Positions 11,305 through 23,522 of a stretch of 64,000 nucleotides of DNA are shown piece by piece (position 1 is the first letter of the stretch; each line of letters begins with the position of its first letter). Source of the stretch: Pseudeuparius sepicola (taxonomy: Eukaryota > Arthropoda > Insecta > Coleoptera > Anthribidae); contig OY987299.1 of the NCBI GenBank assembly GCA_963920635.1, positions 133,979,373-134,043,372 on the forward strand. The letters run 5' to 3'. Both the position numbers and the translations under genes were made by a program. The notes beneath the pieces were generated by a model. It did no database searches, had not been told where the DNA came from, and saw only the letters and a program-made list of their open reading frames with translations.

Positions 11305-12435
11305 AAAATACTAAAAAAATGGTCAGTATCTACACCTGTGAATTCAAGTTGTTAGAGAAAGCAGTTATCCCAACATATTATTAATTTAACTCATTACATA
11401 GGAACTCACGACACGTGTTATAGTCTCGATTGTCTCGAAAACCAAAGACGATAGAATACTGACGTACCTCCAGGTGTATAGGTAGTCAACTTACGCTAAC
11501 TAGTAAGTAGGTATATGATTCGTAACATAGTGGAAAGCTTACATTAATAATCGATTCGATTATAAAGTACGATTCAGGAGCGTTGGCATAATTACACGTC
11601 ATCAATTTACGTCACTGAATCATGCAAATCGAGGCTACAGCCTCCAGTGCCGTATATTATTATAGTACAACATTAGATACCTACTATCCATAATGTGTTT
11701 TATCACAATATGCTGATTGATTCTCTCGTAAAAAAATCCCTAATAGGGTTTCTTGAAAATTAGCTATTTTAAAAAATCATAGCAGGCCATGAAATAATTA
11801 CCCCATCCAAATACCACCGCCTACGAGATACTCTCTCTTGGGACTACCAATAAAAAAAAATAGAGACCATTTGTTTTCTTTGTCCTTCATATAGTTCTGA
11901 GGTGTCCAGTATCAAATTGGGACACACTGTATTATATATAACATTTCTGATTTCCATTTTCATTTCCTCTGACATAGGTACAGAGAAAAACAACCTGCAT
12001 ATTTGTTATTGGATCTTGGCACTCCAATAATAGGCACCTTGTGTGGCCCTGTTGACAATTCAACTGTTTTGAGGAAATTCCATGGCATACTTGATTCTTG
12101 ACCCGCCAGATTCCTTTAAAATTCCTATTTTGCTAAATTTTGGCACGTTTTCTTGATTTATTAACACCATGTATATCTGATCTAAGATTTACTTTTTCAC
12201 ATAAAAAATGACTTTTCGTCGAAAAATCAATAATAAAAATGTTTATCCTCTTGGATACATTGTATTCGTACACATATTTTTTAAATTATTCTGTTCATTA
12301 AGATACAAGTATACAAGAAAAAATCACGACATTTACCCACTGCACATGCATAAGTAAAACGGAAAGTCGACAAACGGAAAAATCTGCCATGATGCAACAA
12401 CGCCGATTTTTTAACACAAACTCCTTTCGTCGAGC
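11305..12435. other. Gene-free stretch between two subfamily A genes
   Basis: AT-rich. A relative of the foldback arms is visible at about 11880-12250 (CACCTTGTGTGGCCCTGTTGAC, TTTTGAGGAAATTCCATGGC). That block resembles arms at 3400-3480, 13600-13700 and 18040-18100. No coding region seen. Confidence 0.5.
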
Positions 12436-12439
12436 TTTA

Positions 12440-12449
12440 CTATAAATAT
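12440..12449 (+). promoter_or_regulatory. TATA box of gene A3
   Basis: CTATAAATAT about 75 nt before the ATG at 12518. The downstream leader (CATATTCAATCGTA-CCGACGCTTGAACACC) matches the leaders of A1 and A2. Confidence 0.7.
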
Positions 12450-12517
12450 CTCACCAGCCGCCCAGCTGTCATATTCAATCGTACCGACGCTTGAACACCT
12501 CAACCATAACCTCCAAG

Positions 12518-12643
12518 ATGCTGAAGTACTTCGCAGTCGCCGTCTACGCTGTTTTGGCCATCGCGTCAGCCATGGCCGACCCAGAGGCCAACCCGTCTGG
12601 CATCGGCTTGGGCTTGGGACATGGTGGAGTCCTCCTCGGTTGA
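12518..12643 (+). CDS. Short secreted peptide precursor, subfamily A, member 3
   Basis: 41 codons plus stop. The signal peptide (1-20) and the Asp-Pro, Glu-Ala, Asn-Pro-Ser-Gly-Ile-Gly-Leu-Gly core match the other A genes. The tail has diverged to Leu-Gly-His-Gly-Gly-Val-Leu-Leu-Gly-stop. The predicted mature part is ~15 residues, Gly-rich with one His, and again ends in Gly. The leader before the ATG (CTCCAAG) is shared with 5591 and 11127. AATAAA lies at 12731-12736. A minus-strand open frame over the same bases (12566-12799) is a shadow. Function unknown. Confidence 0.8.
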   Translation: MLKYFAVAVYAVLAIASAMADPEANPSGIGLGLGHGGVLLG

Positions 12644-12730
12644 GCGGAGCCCTCGCATACTTCGACTTCGTAAAAGTTTATCCGGATATTTTCCGCGGAA
12701 AGATTCGGTTAAGTTTGTACGTATGCTCGG

Positions 12731-12736
12731 AATAAA
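12731..12736 (+). terminator. Polyadenylation signal of gene A3
   Basis: AATAAA 88 nt after the stop codon. Confidence 0.55.
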
Positions 12737-12739
12737 GCA

Positions 12740-14145
12740 GTTGTGAATAATTGATGTTGTTTTTGTTGTTTGTAAGAACACGTGTACAGTCTTGTTCACA
12801 TGTTATGTCGGCAGGCTGCTAGCGACATAACATATGAACTCGACTGTATCTGCCTAAAAAAAATTGGTCAAGTCATTGGCATTCTCCATTATAAAAGTTA
12901 CGCACTCGGCATATTCTGTTTATTTGAATAGAAAGACATTGCCGAAAGAGTCTCTTACGTTTTATCCATATTTGCCGACAAATTTTGTTTCAATATTTAA
13001 ATAACAACATTAGTAGGTACGTAATAATGTTAAAACATGATTTTTTTTTCAAAAATGAACAAATATAATGGAAAAAATAAAAGAGAGATTTTAGATAAAG
13101 GGCAGAAAAAAATAATCCTAATAGAAACAAACCCCACAAACATAGGACATAGAGGGTGTTCCAGAAACTAGTGCCACCATATACATAGCAGCGATAAGCA
13201 CAAAAAATTAAGAAATGTTTTTTTTTTGTTTTGCTGAAAGCTCAAAATTAAGTTTTTTCTCCAGAACTTAAATACAAATAAATATTTTTTTAGAGATTTC
13301 ATAAAAAAATAAAAGGTGCAAAAAAACTGTTCTATAACATAATATACAAATCCATAACACCTTTATTTTTGGAGATAATCCTCTGAACTTTTTTTCTTTG
13401 AAAGGCCTTTTGTAGGGAGTTCCATTCTACAGAGTAAATGTATCATCTAATTAAACACTTTGTTGACAAAGGTCCAATAATTGAAATTTATTTTATTTGT
13501 TAGTTGGCATTTTGTATAAAAAACCGTAAGTATAAAGTTTCATAAAAATGCAGCATTTTGAGACGGCCCAGAAAAAAATACCCTGTACTAACTTTTGAAT
13601 TGAATCTTTGCGCACCAACACTTTGAGTGGTCCTGTTGTCCATTCAATTGTTTTGAGGGGATTCTATGGCACATTTGACAAATTTACAATTTTGCTCAAA
13701 TTTGCCACCCTGTAGAATGGAATTCCCTGTAGATTTTTTGTTCAAATTTGTTACATGAGGGATTTTGAGTGTTCTGATTAACGCTGCCAAATTTTAAATA
13801 AAAAAATCGCTAAATGATTTTGGTGAAAATCAGGGGTAAAAAAAATCGATTCTGGATTTGCATTTTGAAGGCCTTTCAAACAAAAATTTTCAGGGGATTA
13901 TCTCCAAAAATTAAAGAATTTATGGATTTGTATATGTTTAAAAGTAAACACCCTGTATTTAATAAAGCTTTTGGTATCTACCCTTATGTACATACCTGAA
14001 AAAGAAACAACTTTTCTAGTAATTTTTTTAATGTTGACAAATAATAGGTAAGCCAATTTTAAGCGATTATTTTTAAATGCCATTTTTAACAGCGTTGTAG
14101 CGGGTCATTTTTCATATTTTTTTAAAGCAGAAGTTTCCGAATATA
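12740..14145. repeat. Decayed foldback-type repeat block
   Basis: Contains GAGGGTGTTCCAGAAAC near 13150 and ends AAACACCCTGTA near 13960. The interior (13590-13900) carries the same conserved blocks as the arms at 3079-4315 and 17249-18443: CACTTTGAGTGGTCCTG, GGAATTCCCTGTA, AATCGCTAAATG. The inverted partner is incomplete. No gene seen. Confidence 0.55.
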
Positions 14146-14149
14146 TTGA

Positions 14150-15175
14150 CAACTTTTGAAGGACATTGTCACAGCCGACTCTAGGAAAACCCTGATAGGC
14201 ATGGCCTATCACTCCCTGTCGGTTGATTTTACAAGAAATTTGCCAGAATTAATTTGTGTAGTGCGGGTAGTGCTATCGTCGCCAGATTGCTACGACGAGG
14301 CAGTGTGTCTCTAGGTGGAAACAGACAGCCCGAAGTGCTGGCGACAGCTTTTTTATAAATTTGTTTTGTTTGTGAAAAAATGAAACATTTCTCTAAAAGT
14401 TCGAAGTGAAGAATCGTTCCTTCGCAATTTCAAGCCTCAAGATGCCTGGAACCGTCGAGGGAAGCTAGAACGTAGTTATATACCTGGCTGTAAGTCAAAT
14501 CGTAAAAATAACTTGAAGTAGCTGGGTTTTCTTTGCTTGACTGCAAGCGGTCAACTTGTATTCGTTTTGGGCTTTCCAAAGAAAAATTTAAGAATAAAAT
14601 GATTAAGGGCAATTCCATACACAAACTAAAGTACCCTTTAAAATTAAAGGAGCTTTCTAACAATCCAATCATTGTTTAGTATTGTTGCAAAAGTTTCTTT
14701 ACTTAATGTTAATGTAAAAAGATAATTTAGTTGAATGTATTATGAAATTGACCCCAACTGCTATTTCAGTTCAGTTCAGAAGAGATTACTTTCCTTCACA
14801 ACATGCTGTTCTCTGTTCGCTTGTTGTTTGTATTTTATGAAAATTTTACCATAAGGGACCATCATTTGCCCAAATTTAGCATATTATTTGTCGAAAATGT
14901 ACCTATCCACACCAGGAATCGTACTTATTATAAATATTTGTACCTACTTCTGTGTATATTTTGTTTCTTGTTACTGCTTTTATTGTCTGTTAAACAAACG
15001 TACCTACTTACTTAATACCCAATTATTGAAACAAAGTTCACAAATGTATGTACCTAATTATAATTAAAAAGAGGGTTGAACATTTATTAGAAAAGATAAA
15101 CTATGCCAAAGTGCAGACCGCGTTGCCACATTTTTGCACAGGGCTTGTAAGTTTGAGAAGGTTATGACATTGTGT
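14150..15175 (+). repeat. Long dispersed repeat, inverted partner at 58285-59395
   Basis: About 1 kb that reappears in reverse orientation at 58285-59395 with small indels. Shared landmarks include GCTATCGTCGCCAGATTGCT, ACAGACAGCCCGAAGTGCTG, ACATGCTG near the middle, and AGAGGGTTGAACAT at the far end. Short frames in both copies are interrupted at different places, so coding is not supported. Confidence 0.8.
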
Positions 15176-15411
15176 ACGAAAAAATAAAAAATATAATAAT
15201 TACATTATAATTTATATTTTTCTGTGTTTGCGATTTTCTGTCAGAAATAAGGTTTTCCGTGTTTACAATTATTTTCCTTCATTTCTGTCTTAAAAAAAAA
15301 CAAAAGATATGAACACGAAAAGTCAAGGGATAAATCAGTTTATAAGGAAAAAATTTTTTACGAAATAACCACAAAAATTAAGTACGCTTGATTTTCCAGG
15401 TAAGTCATTTA

Positions 15412-15417
15412 TTTATT
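15412..15417 (-). terminator. Polyadenylation signal of gene B1
   Basis: AATAAA on the minus strand, 68 nt after the stop. Confidence 0.55.
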
Positions 15418-15485
15418 ACATTTCACAACCTAAATTTACAGCACCATACGTTTTAGCACCTTTTGTCGTTTGCGTCATCTTCGTT

Positions 15486-15650
15486 TTAACCCCAAATGGC
15501 ACCATGGCCGACTGCGACGGCCGCTGGGGCGATGCCTACTGCGGCGATCGGGGCAGCTGCGATGATCCCAGATGGCTGTGGCTCGGGATCGGCCATGGCC
15601 GACGAGATGGCCAGGACGACGAGTACGACGAACACGAAGAATTTCATCAT
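15486..15650 (-). CDS. Short secreted peptide precursor, subfamily B, member 1
   Basis: 54 residues. Met-Met-Lys-Phe-Phe opens a 20-residue signal peptide ending Ser-Ala-Met-Ala. Next come Asp-Pro, Glu-Pro, Gln-Pro, then Ser-Gly-Ile-Ile and an Ala/Val/Ile/Pro-rich stretch with no charged side chain other than His. The end is Gly-His-Gly-Ala-Ile-Trp-Gly-stop, which recalls the His-Leu-Trp-Gly end of subfamily D. The three X-Pro steps fit a prosegment removed by dipeptidyl aminopeptidase, and the last Gly fits amidation (leaving Trp-amide). TATA at 15706-15714. The nearest relative is at 19587+. Two plus-strand frames across it (15496-15737) are shadows. Function unknown. Confidence 0.82.
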   Translation of the reverse strand: MMKFFVFVVLVVLAISSAMADPEPQPSGIIAAAPIAAVGIAPAAVAVGHGAIWG

Positions 15651-15705
15651 ATTGACTGGTCAAAGCGCTGGGAACGTTTGTATGAGATCCGGCCAGAGCT
15701 TTTAC

Positions 15706-15714
15706 TATTTATAG
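15706..15714 (-). promoter_or_regulatory. TATA box of gene B1
   Basis: CTATAAATAG on the minus strand about 60 nt upstream of the ATG. Confidence 0.7.
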
Positions 15715-15739
15715 GTGTGACATGCGTGGTAAATTAAGA

Positions 15740-16685
15740 CTAAACAAAGGGAGCAGGTTTTTAGCCAAGCTATGGAAGAATGAAAAAACTTGACTGCGTA
15801 TTTTTGTTTGGTATGCATTAGGTAAGTGGTAGGTAGACAGTATGTAACGGTATTTTAATGATGAAATGCACAGTATGCACAAAATGGAAAAGTTGTACAC
15901 GAGCTGCGCAACAACTAACTAAACTTCCACCTACAAAATACCATTTATTCTGCTCCGAATAAAATGAAAATGCGAGAGGAAGTCGAAATTTAAAATTTAC
16001 TAAACTTCAGTAATTTGCCAGCGAAGCCGTTGCTGGAAATTGAAAGAGATTGGAAGAGCTGTAACTTCGACGGACTATAACCGAAGCTTTTGTCTACTAC
16101 TCCGTGCTTAAGTTGGAGTTAATTCATTGAAAGTTTTTAAAATAATTAAGTAGACGGCACTGCATTGTGTGGTCTGCAGTGACAAAAGAAGGAAACTCTT
16201 TTCCTTATTTCATTTTAAAATCTAAATTGTTAAAACAGAGAAAGTTTAATTACCGATTTAAATAAGATGTCAAAAATCCTGAAAAGGACAAAGATACAAA
16301 CAGAATACCTACACATACACAATGATGATTTTTTTCTCTCCAATATCGACAGTTTAGTACATCCCGTTACTAATAGATAAGTCTAATTTAGTTCCTATAA
16401 ATAATAATAAATTCCAAGGTACCGATATATTCATCTTTGTTTTATAATGTATTCGAATTTCTAGAAATCTGTTTATGCTTGTTGTTGCAAATTTTATCAC
16501 TGTGTATATTTTCCTGTGTGAAGGTACGCATTGACTTCTTTGCATTTGTTTTATTCAGTAAAATTAATTTATCGAGTACCTATGTCATATTTGCCTCGAT
16601 CGCCCTGTATTGAATAGACAAACGAAACTGGGTTTAAACATACAGGGTGAGGCGCGCACACCATGCATTAAAAGTATCTGGAGAA
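15740..16685. other. Gene-free stretch
   Basis: AT-rich with no recognised coding region. A CCCTGTATTGAATAGAC / ACAGGGTGAGGCGCGC pair lies near 16600-16650, a possible short mariner-type remnant. Confidence 0.5.
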
Positions 16686-16689
16686 ATAA

Positions 16690-17125
16690 AAACTTTATTA
16701 TAGTTGGAAGGTTGGTTGCTACTAAGAAGGCATCACTTTCATATTGATTATACAGGGTGATCAAAGATTAGTCTCCAACTCCCTTATGAAAAAATATCAA
16801 GAACTCATACACCTATAAATAATATTAATAATGATAATAACTTAATTTACGAAGCACTCTTCAGCCAAGAATAACTGGAAAAATGCAAATAGAGGCAAAA
16901 CTATTGATTTTAGGTATGTAGTTGTTTAGACAGAGTCGACATAAAATTCAGTAGGGAGTTCAATGTTAATACTATTTACTATTTATAGGGTGTTCCATTT
17001 AAAAAAAATGAGTTTTTGATATTTTTTCATAAGGGAGTTGGAGACTAATCTTTGATCGCCCTGTATAATCAATATGAAAATGACTGCCTTCTAAGTAGCA
17101 AACTACCTTCCAACTATAATAAAGC
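16690..17125. mobile_element. Short foldback, CAGGGTGATC ends at 16753-17063
   Basis: CAGGGTGATCAAAGATTAGT at 16753 pairs with its complement ending at 17063. TA flanks both ends. The inverted match continues outside it (TATAGTTGGAAGGTTGGTTG near 16698 versus the complement near 17105). The element therefore sits symmetrically inside an older palindrome. Confidence 0.8.
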
Positions 17126-17248
17126 GTGCTCTAAATTTGAACTTTTCAAAAATAATACATCAGATTGTATAGTTTTTTTTGCTCGTTCACGTATCAACCC
17201 GCTGAAAAATAAATAATTATCAATTATCAAATTGAAACAAACTGTAAA

Positions 17249-18443
17249 CAGGGTGTCCAACTTTAAAATTGTACGAATCCGTAAAATCTTCATTTTTGGA
17301 GATAATCGCCTAAACTTTTTTTTTTGTTTCAAAGGCTTTCAAAAACCGCTTCTTTTGACCTATTCCTGACATTTTCAAAAGTCCAGGGCCGGCTGCGATT
17401 GTTTTATATCCCCGATTTTCACGAAAACCATTTAGCGATTTTTTTATTTGAAATCTGACCCCACATTGTTAATCAGAACACCGCAAAACCCCCATATACC
17501 AAATTTGAACAAAAAATATACAGGGAGTTCCATTCTGCAGGGTGTCAAAATTGAGCAAAATAGTGTGCCATGGAATAGTGAACAGGACCATTCAAAATGT
17601 TGGTGTGAAAATATTTACGACAATTTTTGTAGTAAATATTTTTTTTTCTCTGAGCCATCCCAAAATTCTAAAATTTTATGAAACTTATACGGATCAAGAG
17701 TGCTCTGGAATCATTGAAAAAGTGTGGACAAACACAAAAGTAATATATTTCTTAACAAAATGCCAACTAACAAAAATAAAAACGATTTAAATTATTGGAC
17801 CTTTCCCAACAAAGTCATTGTCTACGATGATAGATACATTTTCTGTGCGTTTCCTGTTATGGCACAGATATGGACTTACTGACTGGCAGGCTTCTGTATT
17901 TTTTAGATTTAGTTCATTTATAGTGTGTGGAGCGGTATTGATATACTCGATTTTTGACCCTGTATAAAGTTCAAAAAATTCAGTAATTTGAGATGGCACA
18001 GATAAGAACACTTGGTATATTTTGTATTGTACCTTTACACAGCAACACCTTGAGTGGTCCTATTGACCATTCAACTGTTTTGAGGGGATTCCATGGCACA
18101 CTTGACTCGGCAGATGCCTTTAAAATTCCTATTTTGCTCAACTTTGACACCCTCCAGAATGGAACTCCCTGTATATTTTTTGTTCAAATTTAGTATATGG
18201 GGTTTTTGGGTGTTCTAATTAACGCTGTGGTGTCAGATTATAAATAAAAAAACGCTAAATGGTTTCGTGAAAATCGGGGGTATAAAAAAAATCGCAGCCG
18301 GCCCTGGATTTGCATTTTGAAAATGGCAGGAAGCTCAAAAGACGCGGTTGTTGAAGGTCTTTCAAACAAAAAAAAGTTTAGGGCGATTATCTACAAAAGT
18401 GAAGATTTTACGGATTTGTACAATTTTAAAGTTGGACACACTG
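17249..18443. mobile_element. CAGGGTG-ended foldback element
   Basis: CAGGGTGTCCAACTTTAAAA at the left pairs with TTTTAAAGTTGGACACACTG at the right. The arms share blocks with the foldback at 3079-4315 (AACCATTTAGCGATTTTTTT, GGAGTTCCATTCTGCAGGGT). No coding sequence is preserved. Confidence 0.78.
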
Positions 18444-18446
18444 TAT

Positions 18447-19153
18447 ACAGGATGTTTTCTTTTAAACGTATTATACACATCCATAAAATCTTTATTTTTG
18501 TAGATAATCGTTGATTTTTTTTTGTTTTAAAGACTTTCAAAAACCGCTTCTTTTGACCATCCTACAGGGCCGGCTTTGATCATTTTTTATACTCCCGATT
18601 TTGACGAAAACCATTTAGCCATTTTTTTATTTAAGATTTGACACCACAGTGTTAATTATGATAAAAAAACATATATCAAGTTTGAACAAAAAATATACAG
18701 GGAGTTCCATTCTGCAGGGTGTCAAAGTTGAGAAAAAAACAGAAATTTTAAGGACTTGCATGTCAAATGTGCCTTAGAAAATAGAAACCCCTCAAAACAG
18801 TTGAATGAACCGGACAACTCAAAGCGTTGATGTGTAAAGATACAAAACAAAATATACAGGTTGCCGTTCTCTGTCTCACCCTTTTTTGAGGTAAAAAATC
18901 GAGTATATAAAAACCGCCCTAGACACTCTAAATGAACTAGGTCTAAAAAGTAAAAAAGTCAGCATAATGAGATGGCCCCCGCAAAAATATTCTGTACATT
19001 TTTGTATTGAATTTTTGCACACCAACACTTTGACTGCTTCTGTCGACCATTCAATTGTGTTGAGGGGGTTCCATAGCACACTTAACTGGTCAGATGGCTT
19101 CAAAATTCTTATTTTGCTCAACTTTGACACCCCGCAGAATGAAAGTCCCTGTA
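18447..19153. mobile_element. Adjacent half-foldback of the same family
   Basis: Starts CAGGATGTTTTCTTTTAAAC directly after the previous element and ends TCCCTGTA. It carries the same internal blocks (AACCGCTTCTTTTGACC, GGGAGTTCCATTCTGCAGGG, CAATTGTGTTGAGGGGGTTC). It is tandem to and related to 17249-18443. Confidence 0.65.
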
Positions 19154-19500
19154 TTTACCTATTCAATTCTACCTAGAATGTATCTTTAAAAAAATTAAAT
19201 TGAAACAGAAAACTTGGACTGTAACTTTCAACGCCATGTTCATAAAAAATGTTGTGCCTAAAATGCGATTTCCTACCGTCTGATTTAGTTATGATTTATG
19301 ATACTTTTTTCAAATCACGCTATTTTACTATTAAGAATGCCTACACATTTCAAAATGCGTAGAAAGACTCAATGAAGGCCACCCCATTTATGCAATTTTT
19401 TCTTCAGTCCACTCGAACGCGTTACCATAACACCACATAACTACATGACGCAATTTTTCCCACGTTAGACACCATATTTTCTATAGGTTAGTTCGAATTC
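19154..19500. other. Gene-free upstream region of gene B2
   Basis: No repeat or coding signal recognised apart from the promoter of the next gene. Confidence 0.5.
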
Positions 19501-19505
19501 GCCGG

Positions 19506-19513
19506 TATATAAA
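19506..19513 (+). promoter_or_regulatory. TATA box of gene B2
   Basis: TATATAAA 74 nt before the ATG (measured from its end). Confidence 0.72.
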
Positions 19514-19586
19514 TCGAAAACTAAAATTAACTCGGCATATACCTATACAGACCGTCGCAGCCGTTTCGTCAACTCCAGCCTTCAAG

Positions 19587-19736
19587 ATGATGAAATTCTT
19601 CGTGTTCGTCGTGCTCGTCGTTCTGGCCATCGCGTCGGCCATGGCCGATCCCGAGCCACAGCCATCTGGGATCATCGCAGCCGCGGTGCCGGCCGTAGCC
19701 GCTGCCGTTGTTCCCGGTGCTGTCGTTGTCGGTTAA
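19587..19736 (+). CDS. Short secreted peptide precursor, subfamily B, member 2
   Basis: 49 residues. The signal peptide (1-20) is nearly identical to that of 15650-. The prosegment Asp-Pro, Glu-Pro, Gln-Pro is followed by Ser-Gly-Ile-Ile-Ala-Ala-Ala, then an Ala/Val tail with two Pro, ending Val-Val-Val-Gly-stop. The mature part is about 23 residues with no charged residue at all. The start is set by the TATA box at 19506 and by conserved TTCAAG-ATG-ATG. AATAAA lies at 19778-19783. Compared with member 1, the tail is shorter and lacks His and Trp, so the C-terminal half is evolving faster than the leader. Minus-strand frames here are shadows. Function unknown. Confidence 0.82.
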   Translation: MMKFFVFVVLVVLAIASAMADPEPQPSGIIAAAVPAVAAAVVPGAVVVG

Positions 19737-19777
19737 GCAGGCAAAAAAAAAATGTAAATTTGTAAACTTTAGGCGAC

Positions 19778-19783
19778 AATAAA
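19778..19783 (+). terminator. Polyadenylation signal of gene B2
   Basis: AATAAA 41 nt past the stop. Confidence 0.65.
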
Positions 19784-19859
19784 ATGTAGATACACAGCAA
19801 CTTTGGTTGTCTTTATGTCGTTTTTTTCTTTGCGACTGGGAATTTTTTTTTGACATTTG

Positions 19860-20830
19860 AAAAGGGCTTAAGTGAAATTTCTTGAATCTCTTTGGTATTA
19901 GAAACTACTTATTTCAAACATGCAACAGAGAAAATGAAATACTTCGAAAACGACTGAAAAAAAATAAAAAAAATACCTACCTATAAATACAGAGTGTACA
20001 AAAATGTATCATAACATAAACATACACCACTATGTCTCATGCCTACTATTGATATAAAGGGTGTTCATAAAAAATCGTAGTAAGTGATATTAAAATACCT
20101 ACTTTAACCTACACGTCTGTATTTAAATTTAAGACAGAAATTCGGCTTGTGGAAACTCCTTCATAGATGATCATTTACATGTTTTTAAAACGTCAATACT
20201 TTTTGCTTGTAGCTATTGGTAGGTGCCAATAGGAAAAGTTGATTGATTTTGAACATAGTCCTGCTGGAATATGCCTTGTATCTAAATGTTATGTTTATTT
20301 CAGCCGAAAATTAATTTTGAATCTATTCCGGATTTTCCCGTCATTTTGGAATATGACGTCAAAAAAGCATTTCAAAATAAGGTATTGTGCTAATCAGGTT
20401 TTTTCATTAGAGTTCCTGGATTGGGAGAGTTGGGACAATAAAGTCGCATATTTTGAACAGTATAGCTAGATATTTTTGTATCTTTTTTTTATTTTTTAAA
20501 TTTTAGATTTCCAAATAAACTGGACCTATGTCAAATTAGAGGTTTTTGTATTTAGGTTATGATTTATTGTCAAATTGATGGTAACTAACTGGGTGGAGTA
20601 TTTTCTAAATTAATGAAAACTGAAATAATTTATGTGTACTTGATAACTTAGGCTTAAATAATATGAATATCATTACCGAATATTATTTGTATTTTAAATT
20701 ATTTTGAGTAATTAATTAATTAAATATATTTCACATTTGAAAATAAATTATTAAAACATACCTATGTTACGATACAACAATAATTATTAACTTAACTACT
20801 ACAAAAATGATATACAAAGATTTTATTTTT
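19860..20830. other. Gene-free stretch
   Basis: Very AT-rich with no recognised gene. A frame at 20239-20469 has no family features and is not supported. Confidence 0.5.
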
Positions 20831-20834
20831 TATA

Positions 20835-21802
20835 CAGGGTGATTCAGTTTTAATCTGGGACACTTCAACAGGTGATAGAAAACCAAAAAATAACCGCTCT
20901 TTACGGTATAAACTATATCTTTTTAAGGCCTTTTTAAGGGTATACGTTATAATGGCAATTAATATCAAACACCTTTAGCAACCAGTGGCTGAGAAGTGTA
21001 TTATTTCGGGATATTTTTTCTGAAAAATTATCTAAAATATTTGCTCCATAAGTGAGACCATAGGTAAGATTTAAAGTAGAATTAATGTGTTTACTACTTT
21101 AAATAAAGAAATTTTTTACAATAAAATATAATAAAACAAAATATATATTAACCGAATTTTAAGAGGGGGTTGCCAACAGCGAAAGTGACGTTAGATTTCG
21201 TATTTTTTAAGTTGTATAGCATAAAATCTAATAACATTTTACCTGGCAAAAATTTAGTACAAACATCTCTGTCTTCATTTTAATCATAAGATCAGTGACT
21301 ATAGAATCCTTTCAATAGTCACTGATAAGATCTTAAAAGCATATGCACTGGAATTATTATTTTTCCCAAGGTTTTCATAACTATAAAACAAAACAGTGTT
21401 TTTAAGATCTTATGATTAAAATGAAGACAGAGATGTTTGTACTAAATTTTTGCCCGGTAAAATGTTATTAGATTTTATGCTATACAACTTAAAAAAAATA
21501 CGAATTCTAACGTCACTTTCGCTGTCGGCAACCCCCTCTTGTTAATTCTGATTGTTCAAAGTGTTTGATATTAAAAGGTTTTATGCTAACTTTATGAAGT
21601 TATAACGTGCCCTAAATAAGTATGACTTAAATATTTCAACTAGTTTAAATATTCAATAAAGTCCATATATTTTTTCCAACTGTAACGCTCTGCAAGTTTT
21701 TTGTAAGGCCTTAGAAATATACAATTTATACAAGAAAGTGAGGTTATTTTTTAGTTTTCTATCACCTGTTGAAGTGTCCCAGAATAAAACTGAATCGCCC
21801 TG
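20835..21802. mobile_element. CAGGGTGATTC-ended foldback element
   Basis: CAGGGTGATTCAGTTTTAAT at the left pairs with its complement at the right, flanked by TA. A second inner pair (AAGATCTTATGATTAAAATG and its complement, near 21280 and 21410) forms a central stem. The block AACCGCTCTTTACGGTATAA links it to the remnant at about 10135. Confidence 0.8.
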
Positions 21803-21956
21803 TATATTATGAATAAGAAATTAGTTTTTGCTCTAATTTCAGTACTTTTACTTGCTGCAGCGTTGACCTGGGTAATATTTTGTTTTACATTTAATTTTTA
21901 GCAAAATGTATCATAACATTTAACAAACAAAAGCTGTTAATAATTTTTTGTACAAG

Positions 21957-22469
21957 AAAAGTGTACTTTTCCGCATGCATTTTAGTTTAGAAAGTGTCAC
22001 TTTTCCGCACTAGTGCGGAAAAATACTTTTCCGAAAATCAATCAGAAATATTGACATTTTTGATAACATTTTTGAAAGAAAAAGTCAATATTTCCTTGCA
22101 CCTTAATCAATGCTTGCACTTAGTCGTTGCCAGGCAACGGAAAGTAACTGTTAGGAAATATTTATTTTTGTACTGTAAGGAAATATTATTTCCTTACAGT
22201 TATTTATAAACTAAAAACAAGTTGATTGTAATAATTTATGTTCTTTGAGTAATTTTCGATTTTCGGAAAAATAGTATGTATACCTCGTAGGAAAAGCCAC
22301 ATTCCCCGACTCCGTATTGCCAGTCTCGGCTTACGCCTCGACAGGCAATCTTTACGGTCGTCCGGGAATGTTCAGCTTTTCCTACTAGGTACACAATGTA
22401 CTATTTCCGCACTAATGTGGAAAAATGACACTTTCTAAACTAAAATGCGTGCGGAAAAGTGTACTTTTA
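21957..22469. mobile_element. GTGCGGAAAAGT-type palindromic repeat
   Basis: AAAGTGTACTTTTCCGCATG with TTTTAGTTTAGAAAGTGTCA at the left pairs with the complement ending near 22469. Short GCACTAGTGC and AATATTATTTCCTTACAG hairpins lie inside. Relatives of the TTTTCCGCACG word continue to about 22580. Confidence 0.75.
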
Positions 22470-22784
22470 ATTTCTTTGCTTTTCCGCACGCTTGTAGAAA
22501 AAATAGTGTTCCTAACTCTTTCGGAAAGTGTCTTTTCCACACGCGAAAGTTTTTCCATGCGCTGTTTCCGTGCGCTAGGCCGAAAAACCCCATCTTGCTA
22601 AAACAGACGAAAATAAGGTGTTTTCAAAGAAGTATAATAAAAAATAATTTCATGCCAAATACCATTCCCTTGACTGTTCAAGTAAAAATTCATAGTAGGC
22701 AGGTAATTTCAGGTAACAACAATTCAGCTACAGGATAAAAAAAGATGTTACAGTAGATGATCAAAACGATGTCATGATTTTGAT

Positions 22785-22893
22785 ATGACAAGGAAAGCCC
22801 AAGTCGAAAAATTTTATATGAAAGACCCCCCTTAAAACCACCTGCCGAACACCCCTTTAAAGTATTTACTATACATTCTGACTCACCCTGTAT
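22785..22893 (+). repeat. Short dispersed repeat, related to 60246-60355
   Basis: GGAAAGCCCAAGTCGAAAAA to CTGACTCACCCTGTATAA. The same ~110 bp recurs in the same orientation at 60246-60355 with an expanded poly-C run. The end is CACCCTGTA, so it is probably one end of a CAGGGTG element. Confidence 0.65.
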
Positions 22894-23522
22894 AATAGTA
22901 GGTATAAACAGTATTAATTGGTTTCTGAAGATATGGTCAAAGGTTTGTTAATTTCGTAGATTTCGTAAATAATTGTAACGGAAAGAACTGCTTACGCATT
23001 TTATTTTCAGTGCAGTTTCAATAATTATTTGTTGGGTGCATGATTTCTTCTTATACGATATATATTTTGAATTTGATTTTCATTAAAGACTTCTTTCAAT
23101 TTTTTGGTGATCTCTTCACTATTCTACCTGGGCAAATTGGAGTTTGAAAAAGTTACAAAGTGTTTCAAAAAATTGATATTTTTCCCTCAAGGTTTGCTTC
23201 AATTTTCTTAAATAGATATTTGATGATTTATACCTCGCATACATATTTGGTTTCTCTGTTTTCTTTCCAGCTAACAAATCTCGTTGCGTTTTTCCAAATT
23301 TTTAATAATTCTTTCTCATCTCCGACACTGCAAATAACCGATGGTCTTCAGTTGCGTTCCGGCAAATGAAAACACCGCACACGCAACACTGCACCACCAG
23401 GTTTCAGACTTTTTACTTCGTACAATCAAAAAATCGAGTTTTCCCAAAAATAAAAACAAAACCCAAACTTGAATTTTCCCAGTATATTTACATCACATAA
23501 TTACGAAGTCCAGTCGCGCCTC